Shown: positions 58,601 to 64,000 of the stretch, piece after piece | How positions within the stretch are numbered: position 1 is the stretch's first letter | Layout: the number at the start of each line of letters is the position of its first letter | Origin: JABMMZ01 sp044341025 | GTDB taxonomy: Bacteria; Bacteroidota; Bacteroidia; NS11-12g; UBA955 | Direction: 5' to 3' | Assembly (NCBI GenBank): GCA_044341025.1 | Contig: JBIISM010000001.1 | Span: forward strand, 248,001-312,000 | Length of the DNA: 64,000 nucleotides | Program-made: the position numbers and the translations under genes | Notes under the pieces: generated by a model | What the model saw: only the letters and a program-made list of their open reading frames with translations | What the model was told of the DNA's origin: nothing | The model's database searches: none

Positions 58601-60847
58601 TTGAAAGATGCATGCTCAGTGACCCCGGCTTCTGATTCAATTTACGTTGTTGTAAGAGCGCCTTTATCGGTTCAATTAGACAATGACACGACATTATGTT
58701 ATGGAAGGGGCGCTATACTTACAGCCAATTCAAGTGGAGGTGTTTCTAATGCTTATACCTACAATTGGACCCCATTCTTATCCGATACAGCCATACAAAC
58801 CGTTAAACCCAAAGCTAAAACGAAATACAAGGTTGTCCTTTCCGATAATTGTTCCAATTCTGCTACAGATTCAATTACCATAGATGTATTGGCGCCAATA
58901 GTTGTTAGCGGATTAAAAGACACCACTATTTGTACTGGTATGTTCGTGCCTTTGGTTCCTAAAGTAACAGGAGGTTTGAGCAGTTCATATACGTATACTT
59001 GGAATCTAGGTTTGGGAAATGCACCATCTCAATTGGTGGACCCAACGGGAAGCAATACCTACCAAGTTATTGTAAGAGATGGTTGTACGGTTTTAGGTGA
59101 TACAGCAACTGCAAATATTACAGTTAAAAGTGCTCTGAAACCAAAGATTTTTAGTGCTGACACTTTGGTTTGTTATCAAAATACAAGCGCCTTTACAGTT
59201 AGCGCTTCAGGCGGTGATGTTAGTAAATATTTATATACTTGGAACAATGGATTGGGAACTGGAAGCAGCACCTCAGGGGTTATGTCTTCAAGTCAATGGG
59301 TAAAAGTTACTTTAACAGATGCTTGCACAGTTAATCCTGGAGTAGATTCAATTTACGTTAAGGTAAGACCTGAATTAAAAGTGATGCTTCCTAAGGATAC
59401 TTTGATTTGTTACGGAAGTTCTGTCTTTATGATTGCAAATCCTATTGGCGGCGACATCAATACCTATGCTTATACATGGAATCAAGGACTAAACGCAACC
59501 CAATCCAATGCCATTTCTCCCAAAATTAAGACCCGATACATTGTGCTGCTAAATGATTTGTGTTCTGCACAAGCAAGTGATACCATGGATGTTGATGTAA
59601 TGGCCAAGATTAAAATATCTGGTTTAAGAGATACCACCATTTGTGATGGCGCCTCTGTTCCTCTGAACCCTATTGTTTCGGGTGGCATCAGCTCAGCTTA
59701 TAATTACACTTGGAACCAAAGCCAAGGGAATGCCAAGAATATTTTGGTCAAGCCATTAAGCAGCACTATTTATAAATTGATTGTTGATGATATATGCACC
59801 CAACCATACGATTCTTCATTCGTAAACATTACGGTTCGTCCTGCCCTAAAATTAAATGTTAAGTTGAGCGACAACAGTATTTGTCAAAGTGACACGTCTA
59901 TACTTAAGATTAATATGAGTGGAGGTTTGAGTTCTCAATACCAATGGACAATTAATGGCTCGCCCAGTATCAATAATTTGATCGTTCAAAACCCTTCAAT
60001 AAGCACCCAGTATATAGTAAACTTAATTGACAATTGTTCCCAATCAGTATCCGACACAGTAAATCTGATTGTTAATGCAAAACCAATCGTTGATTTCTCT
60101 GCGAGCAAACAAACAATTTGCAGAAACGAGTTCGTTTCTTTTAATAATTTAAGTTCTGGTGCTGCGGCTTATTGGTGGCATCTTACCCCCTCAGACAGCA
60201 GCAATGCACCGAACCCTTCGTTTACCTATCAAGTTTCTGGTACTTTTGATGTAAGCTTGCTGGCAATTTCTGATTCATTCTGTGTCAGTTATATCAAAAA
60301 GATTGGCTATATGAATGTGGTAGATTTGCCAATCAGCAAGTTTACGTATCTACCTAAACAACCTGATTATTTAAATCGACAGGTTAATTTCAATAACCAA
60401 TCAACAAACCAATCAAGTTTTGAATGGAATTTTGGGGATTTTAGCAAAGAAACAGTTAATCCAAGTCCTTCGCACACCTATTCAGATACAGGCTATTACC
60501 CTGTTAGGCTGATTGTTAAAAACAGTTTAGGTTGTGCCGATACTGCGATTGAATTGATAAAGGTCAAAGATATTTTTAGACTTTATATCCCTGACGCAAT
60601 CACTGTAAACAATGACCAGTTAAATGATAATTTTGTGGTGCAAGGTCGTGGAATTTTATTCTATAATCTGCAAATTTTTGACCGTTGGGGTGGTAAGATT
60701 TATGATGGGAATATGGGCGATAAACCCTTTGATGGTAAAGACAGCCAGGGTGTTCCATTAATGAAAGGCACCTATTTAATTAATCTTACCGTTCGCGACT
60801 CCGATGGCTTTATGCACTATATAAGACAGATGCTAGAAGTACTTTAA
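55616..60847 (+). CDS. Secreted M4 metalloprotease with Ig-like repeats and T9SS sorting domain
   Basis: 1743 aa. Signal peptide 1-26 (ending LSKAQ); FTP/propeptide-like region about 50-245; thermolysin-type peptidase about 250-570 with zinc motif HEITH (about 382-386), Glu ligand in LNESFSDIFG and transition-state His in DNGGVHLNSGV; PKD domain about 590-655 (WTFGDGNTSTAINPTKTYSSFG); CUB-like domain about 680-785; nine Ig-like repeats of about 80 residues each with D-T-x-I/L-C at the start (781, 860, 940, 1019, 1097, 1177, 1258, 1333, 1416); two PKD-like domains about 1495-1650 (FEWNFGDFSKETVNPSPSHTYSDTG); C-terminal gliding-motility type B sorting domain about 1655-1743 ending in RQMLEVL. 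It is a typical T9SS cargo, retained at or released from the cell surface. Confidence 0.9.
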   Translation: MIKNHTIFRFIPFLFFFFFFQLSKAQVFEGDLANKKLNGSDLIRMSEQTGLIQFVQLNENVRVDEANVLPYLQKVYALSNAYTFLAVKKELDDLGILHIRYQLHFNKVPVLGSIIIAHFKNEYLYSFNGEVFKISANDNQSKFNEIECLKIALDSTNAESYLWQIPEEEAIIKEIKEDIHATWYPKGELIYVPENLNFFNKRFYLTYKFNIHASLPRTAENMYIDANTGKLIARENQLHNVDVNGRANTKYSGTKTIITDSTAPFNYRLRENTRGGGVYTFNLKKGTNYGLAVDFLDSNNIWNNVNSNKDEVATDCHWGAETSYDYFKNKFNRNSYNNNNARINSYVHYAANYDNAFWDGLRMTYGDGSSFKPLTSLDVCGHEITHAVTSNSANLIYSYQSGQLNESFSDIFGNAIERYGKPTGYNWKIGEEITFSGSGLRNMSDPRVKGHPRCYLGTYWYSGAGDNGGVHLNSGVQNWWFYLITEGGIGSNDFSNAYKVDSLGILSAEKIAYRNLTVYLTPTSQYADSRFYSIQAAKDLFGQCSREVIAVTNAWYACNVGPKYDSGYVKAAFSADTVICNTSKTVKFYNLSSNAITYKWTFGDGNTSTAINPTKTYSSFGNYTIKLVATSCFKNKKDSLTKTAYVKIDSTFDICNAILMPASGTDSTHKCKSFIYDDGGEDIYSQGKITYFRISAPGADSIRIRFLDFDYEAGYDSLYVYKGKYPGTGTKVGGYTGSTLPFSGNNFLVAGNTVTLRHVSDPYVVGRGFKLLYTAIKKPVKVTAYSDTTICMGKSAMLRAKGSGGYSGDYFFKWDNTVYNDTNIVAPTTNQSYKVYLTDLCTNSKDSATVNVSVRNPLNVSTNKDTTICLGRSANLIATATGGDSSSYVYTWDNGLGTGMTKTVSPTIATTYRVIVSDACTPILDTAYVTVNVKIGLKVKVSSNDTLICYNKVSSISANGSGGDTSQYSYTWLNGLGIGSTINPNLTASQWVKCILKDACSVTPASDSIYVVVRAPLSVQLDNDTTLCYGRGAILTANSSGGVSNAYTYNWTPFLSDTAIQTVKPKAKTKYKVVLSDNCSNSATDSITIDVLAPIVVSGLKDTTICTGMFVPLVPKVTGGLSSSYTYTWNLGLGNAPSQLVDPTGSNTYQVIVRDGCTVLGDTATANITVKSALKPKIFSADTLVCYQNTSAFTVSASGGDVSKYLYTWNNGLGTGSSTSGVMSSSQWVKVTLTDACTVNPGVDSIYVKVRPELKVMLPKDTLICYGSSVFMIANPIGGDINTYAYTWNQGLNATQSNAISPKIKTRYIVLLNDLCSAQASDTMDVDVMAKIKISGLRDTTICDGASVPLNPIVSGGISSAYNYTWNQSQGNAKNILVKPLSSTIYKLIVDDICTQPYDSSFVNITVRPALKLNVKLSDNSICQSDTSILKINMSGGLSSQYQWTINGSPSINNLIVQNPSISTQYIVNLIDNCSQSVSDTVNLIVNAKPIVDFSASKQTICRNEFVSFNNLSSGAAAYWWHLTPSDSSNAPNPSFTYQVSGTFDVSLLAISDSFCVSYIKKIGYMNVVDLPISKFTYLPKQPDYLNRQVNFNNQSTNQSSFEWNFGDFSKETVNPSPSHTYSDTGYYPVRLIVKNSLGCADTAIELIKVKDIFRLYIPDAITVNNDQLNDNFVVQGRGILFYNLQIFDRWGGKIYDGNMGDKPFDGKDSQGVPLMKGTYLINLTVRDSDGFMHYIRQMLEVL

Positions 60848-60859
60848 GTATTTCAGCGC

Positions 60860-60879
60860 CATTTGCGAGCGCGCAAATG
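60860..60879. repeat. Hairpin between convergent genes
   Basis: CATTTGCG, loop AGCG, CGCAAATG, a perfect 8-bp stem between the M4 protease stop and the DUF2279 stop; there is no T-run, so it is at best a weak terminator. Confidence 0.6.
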
Positions 60880-60885
60880 CATGCT

Positions 60886-61803
60886 CTAAAACTTTAACCA
60901 ATGGCCCGTTATTTTTCCTTGAGAAAACTCCAAGGCAGGTGCAGGTAGTTTGATGCAATTCAATACAAAAAGTAGCGTTTTTAATCCCTTCTTTTTCGTT
61001 TTAATTTTATTCAAATTGAAATCCAAACTCAAATAGTATTGACGGTATCGTTTAACATTGGAATAATCTTGTACCAGCATGTTTTTGTCAATCCAAATAT
61101 TGTCATTGCCACCCAACATGCCATTGGCGCCATAACCCAAACCCAAACCAAGCCATTGGGCTCTATTTTTTAATGGACTGTAACAAAGCCAATAGGTTTG
61201 AGCATTATAGTCTTTTAAAAATCGTTCATTAAAATTGCCGCCCAAGGTATTAGGTCTAATAGCTGCATAATTTGAGCTGGTATAAGAAAATTTCATTCTA
61301 ACTTTTTGCTCATGCCAAATCGCTTCTTGTCCTGCACCCAATAAAGTGCCAAAACTATTTGCGGCCAAATCTCCAAAAGAAGCACCCCAGGCACTTGAAA
61401 AACCATCCCAAATCTCTATTGGATCCTGAAAAATACTGCCAAATAAAGCCCATTTCCATTGTTTGTTCTTAGGCACTCCAGCCCATTTTGCCGCTTCAAT
61501 TCCTGCTAATCCAAGATAATAGGATGAAAAACAATGGCCAAATTTATCCATTTGCAACCATTCTTGGTTGTCATTGAAAAAATGAAATTTACTCTGAGGA
61601 TAGCCACTGTACCATAGTTTGTATAAACCAGCGTGAACAAAAGCGGTGCCGCCAATTCCAGCTGCGTAAGCTATGTTTTGTTTTTGTTTGTTGGTAAGGG
61701 TATCATTCTGTTTTTGAGGCATTAACAGATTGATATTTGAATCTGCTTTTACAAGGTAAAATACACAAAAAAACAGACCAACACAATAGACTTTAAGCCT
61801 CAT
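60886..61803 (-). CDS. DUF2279 protein (exported)
   Basis: 305 aa with a signal peptide (about 1-21). The DUF2279 core is recognisable: YAAGIGGTAFVHAGLYKLWYSGYPQSKFHFFNDNQEWLQMDKFGHCFSSYYLGLAGIEAAKWAGVPKNKQWKWALFGSIFQDPIEIWDGFSSAWGASFGDLAANSFGTLLGAGQ, with a DKFGH motif (about residue 91-95) and conserved acidic-Trp cluster that suggests a membrane-embedded or periplasmic domain with several short hydrophobic helices. The family function is unknown; it is common in Bacteroidota. It lies 8 bases after the phosphohexomutase and so is co-transcribed. Confidence 0.82.
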   Translation of the reverse strand: MRLKVYCVGLFFCVFYLVKADSNINLLMPQKQNDTLTNKQKQNIAYAAGIGGTAFVHAGLYKLWYSGYPQSKFHFFNDNQEWLQMDKFGHCFSSYYLGLAGIEAAKWAGVPKNKQWKWALFGSIFQDPIEIWDGFSSAWGASFGDLAANSFGTLLGAGQEAIWHEQKVRMKFSYTSSNYAAIRPNTLGGNFNERFLKDYNAQTYWLCYSPLKNRAQWLGLGLGYGANGMLGGNDNIWIDKNMLVQDYSNVKRYRQYYLSLDFNLNKIKTKKKGLKTLLFVLNCIKLPAPALEFSQGKITGHWLKF

Positions 61804-61811
61804 AAATTGGA

Positions 61812-63209
61812 TTACAAAATCGCTAATTTACAAGCATCAAGAATTTTATATGCACTTTCAGAATCTTTGCTTTCTGCATAAACCCTTAATACAGGTTCGG
61901 TTCCGCTTGGACGGATCATTACCCATTCTTCATTGCCTAAATGGAATTTGAAACCATCCATGTTTTCGACGCGCTCAACCTGGTAAGATCCAAAGCTACT
62001 GTATGTATTTTCCTGACAATTTTTAACAATTGCTTGCTTTTGAGATTCTTCAATATGCAAATCGTATCTTTCGACGGCAAATGCCCCAATTTGAGCATAG
62101 GTTTCATCAATTAAAGTTTCGATGCTTTTTCCTGTTAATGCCATGTATTCTAATATTAACAAGCCCATCCAAATGCCATCTCGCTCAGGAATGTGACCTT
62201 TCACTGCAATACCTCCACTTTCTTCAGCACCAATTAAGACATCATCGGTAATCATGTATTCACAGATGTATTTGAATCCAATTTTAGTGGTGATGGTTTC
62301 TAATCCTAATATTTTTGCCAGTTTATCGATTTTAGACGATACTGAAAAGCTTTTAATGATTTTCCCGTTTAGTCCTTTGTGTTTGGTTAAATACTGCATC
62401 AGAAGCAAGATTAAATGGTGTGAATCTACAAAGCGACCTTTGCTGTCGAAGAAACCAATTCTGTCTGCATCGCCATCGGTAGCCAATCCACAAAGCAAAT
62501 TGTCGTTGTTTTTTAACAATTCCGAAAATTCTAATAAGTTTTTCAAAATGGGCTCAGGTGCCGTTCCATTGAATCCTGGATTGAAGTCGCAGTGCAACAA
62601 ACTAGCCTCTGGAAGAAGTTTCTTTATTACATTTTGTCCTGCGCCGAACATGGCATCATAAGCAAAATGCGGGGCATAAGCTTTTAATTTACTGGTGTCA
62701 AACTTCTCTTCAATTTGTTTCAAATAAATGGCTTCGAAATCTGAATATTCTATTAATCCACTGCTGATGTATGCCTCTAAAATATCTACTTTAGGCAATT
62801 CAGAATAAGAAATTAAATGCTCTACTTTTTCGATTTCTGATGGTATAACAGGGCCTCCATAATTGGCTTTTATTTTATATCCATTATAAGATGGTGGATT
62901 ATGAGATGCTGTAATAATTACACCTGCAAATGTGTTCAATTTGGTATTGGCCAACGAAATCATTGGCGTGCTGCAAAATCCGTTGGAAAGGAATACTTTG
63001 ATGCCATGAGATGCAAGAACTCTTGCAGTATTTTCTGCAAACATTTTTCCGCCAAAACGACAATCATATCCAACTGTACAGGTATGATTGCTTGTGCTCT
63101 CTTTTAACCAAATTGCAGTTGCATGGGCCACACGGACTACATTTTCTACGGTATAGTTGTCTGCGATAATTTCGCGCCACCCGTCAGTTCCAAATTTAAT
63201 GGTGTACAT
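61812..63209 (-). CDS. Phosphoglucomutase/phosphomannomutase family enzyme
   Basis: 465 aa. The four-domain phosphohexomutase fold is clear: FGTDGWREIIADNYT at the start, phosphoserine loop GVIITASHNPPSYNGYKIK (catalytic Ser about residue 98), metal loop CGLATDGDADRIGFFD, sugar loop GAEESGGIAVKGHIPERDG, and phosphate loop IRPSGTEPVLRVYAES. It interconverts hexose 1- and 6-phosphates for cell-wall, LPS or glycogen precursors. The preference between glucose and mannose is not determinable. The upstream truncated gene is 1 base away (TAATATG junction). Confidence 0.92.
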   Translation of the reverse strand: MYTIKFGTDGWREIIADNYTVENVVRVAHATAIWLKESTSNHTCTVGYDCRFGGKMFAENTARVLASHGIKVFLSNGFCSTPMISLANTKLNTFAGVIITASHNPPSYNGYKIKANYGGPVIPSEIEKVEHLISYSELPKVDILEAYISSGLIEYSDFEAIYLKQIEEKFDTSKLKAYAPHFAYDAMFGAGQNVIKKLLPEASLLHCDFNPGFNGTAPEPILKNLLEFSELLKNNDNLLCGLATDGDADRIGFFDSKGRFVDSHHLILLLMQYLTKHKGLNGKIIKSFSVSSKIDKLAKILGLETITTKIGFKYICEYMITDDVLIGAEESGGIAVKGHIPERDGIWMGLLILEYMALTGKSIETLIDETYAQIGAFAVERYDLHIEESQKQAIVKNCQENTYSSFGSYQVERVENMDGFKFHLGNEEWVMIRPSGTEPVLRVYAESKDSESAYKILDACKLAIL

Positions 63210-63210
63210 A

Positions 63211-64000
63211 TTAGTTTTTTGAGTATTTGACGTAATTACTTACTTGGGTCCATTTATATTCTCGAAGGGCTTTTAAATAAACAGCCGATTCGTTGTATGG
63301 GATTAAGTCTCTGTTAATTTTATATAGGCTAAAATTAAATGCTTTTTCCAATAAGACATCTTCTAATGTTTTGAAATTTATAAGCAATTGCCATTTGGCG
63401 ACTTCTTCAAATGACAAGATATTCATCGGCTTATTGTTTGCGAAAATTTTGACTGAATAAGGGGTGTATACAATTTGATTTCCTTGTTTCTCCCATATTT
63501 CTGTAACTTCTATTCGGGTAATTGTAATGTCTAAAAGTCTATTTTGGAAATCAAAGTGCTTATCGCCCCCAATATTGAAAAGAATTTCTTTATTGTCGTT
63601 TAAAAATTTTTCAATACTATGCAGACAGTTTGATCCAGGATCATCAGACTCGGACAAGTTTTTCTCGATCACAAAAGTTACCATTTTTGTGTTTTTAGGT
63701 TTGTACAAACCAGACACTTTCTTCTTTGAATAGAAGGCGTCTTTCTTAATTGTAAAAGAGGAGGAGGGGTTACTGCTGAAATCGCGGGACCCGAATTGCA
63801 AAAGGTTGAAATGGTATCGCCTGCTGTAAATAGCATCAATATAACTTATCTGCGCGGGGCCATTGACATTGGTTGGGATGGTTTGCGACAGTAGTGGCAA
63901 TGCTTGAAGTATCTCTACAAAGCCAAACGAAATTTTACCTTTGGGTGATTCGGAAAGAAACGACAATCCGAGAACCACAAATTCCGTTTTTCTAGGAGAA
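63211..64000 (-). CDS. Unknown protein, 5' end cut by window
   Basis: The frame is open to the window edge; a GTG at 63978 is a possible internal start, but residues SPRKTEF upstream continue the frame, so the true start is probably outside. About 262 residues are visible. They contain PLLSQTIPTNVNGPAQISYIDAIYSRRYHFNLLQFGS, MVTFVIEKNLSESDD, LNDNKEILFNIGGDKHFDFQNRLLDITITRIEVTEIWEKQGNQIVYTPYSVKIFANNKP and a helical end EYKWTQVSNYVKY. I do not recognise the family. It is upstream of the phosphohexomutase and DUF2279 genes in a probable operon. Confidence 0.55.
   Translation of the reverse strand, partial: SPRKTEFVVLGLSFLSESPKGKISFGFVEILQALPLLSQTIPTNVNGPAQISYIDAIYSRRYHFNLLQFGSRDFSSNPSSSFTIKKDAFYSKKKVSGLYKPKNTKMVTFVIEKNLSESDDPGSNCLHSIEKFLNDNKEILFNIGGDKHFDFQNRLLDITITRIEVTEIWEKQGNQIVYTPYSVKIFANNKPMNILSFEEVAKWQLLINFKTLEDVLLEKAFNFSLYKINRDLIPYNESAVYLKALREYKWTQVSNYVKYSKN

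Noticed and set aside
63211..63978. GldN/PorN-like secretion ring protein for the terminal gene
   Set aside because: Only vague length and context similarity; the characteristic GldN motifs are not visible.
1..64000. CRISPR array, prophage or genomic island
   Set aside because: No evenly spaced repeats, no cas, phage or recombination genes, and composition looks even across the window.

Overview
The window is ordinary chromosome of a low-GC member of the Bacteroidota, probably a free-living, respiring, T9SS-bearing lineage. The evidence is broad: type IX secretion parts (a PorX-type regulator, a T9SS plug protein, PorQ, and a large secreted protease with a gliding-motility type C-terminal sorting domain); families largely confined to this phylum (DUF3467, DUF4920, DUF3276/PUR-alpha, DUF4249, DUF2279, long NusB, Bacteroidota-type arginine decarboxylase); almost no Shine-Dalgarno sequences; and repeated copies of the Bacteroidota -7 promoter element TAnnTTTG. 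No rRNA, tRNA, CRISPR array, transposase, integrase or phage gene was found. Both window ends cut a gene.

Layout. 1-9.8 kb: a truncated outer-membrane barrel, speA, divergent DUF3467/DUF4920 genes, an OmpR/PhoB-type two-component pair, a TlpA-like thioredoxin protein, gmhB, a dolichol-phosphate-mannose-type glycosyltransferase, pdxH, ribBA and a thioredoxin-fold protein lacking CxxC. 9.8-10.45 kb: the longest gene-poor stretch, with several inverted and direct repeats. 10.45-17 kb: metals and gluconeogenesis, with a FecCD-type permease and ATPase, pckA, a TonB-dependent receptor and a divergent DtxR/MntR-family regulator sharing a perfect 16-bp palindromic operator. 17-22.2 kb: an ABC-F protein, T9SS plug protein and porX, then a 49-aa basic protein. 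22.3-30.7 kb: icd, purA, a Fur-family regulator, the (p)ppGpp synthetase/hydrolase and ribosomal protein S1. 30.7-35.3 kb: recG, nusB, a DUF1573 lipoprotein, yajC and coaE. 35.3-38.8 kb: pdxJ at the end of a translationally overlapping operon with two outer-membrane proteins, one carrying a ComEA-like helix-hairpin-helix region. 39-42.7 kb: a TrkA-type protein, lon and a possible c-type cytochrome lipoprotein with CxxxCH. 42.7-52.2 kb: PUR-alpha-like protein, porQ, a DUF4249/TonB receptor pair, a glucosaminidase-like protein, a glycosyltransferase, a lone OppC/DppC-type permease, miaA and a small barrel. 52.2-55.5 kb: serC-serA-DUF1015. 55.6-60.8 kb: a 1743-aa M4 metalloprotease with nine Ig-like repeats. 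60.9-64 kb: DUF2279, a phosphohexomutase and a truncated unknown.

How genes work together. PorX, the plug protein and PorQ belong to the secretion machine for which the M4 protease looks like a cargo. The DtxR-family regulator probably represses the adjacent TonB receptor and itself through the shared operator. SerC and SerA supply serine biosynthesis; the co-transcribed DUF1015 protein is a candidate third partner. The clearest non-routine signals are the palindromic operator, a set of near-leaderless gene starts placed just behind TAnnTTTG, the strong SD with TTG start on rpsA, the helix-hairpin-helix tail on S1, the HhH-barrel operon, and the three-module super-repeat of the protease. No wholly new system is clearly demonstrated.
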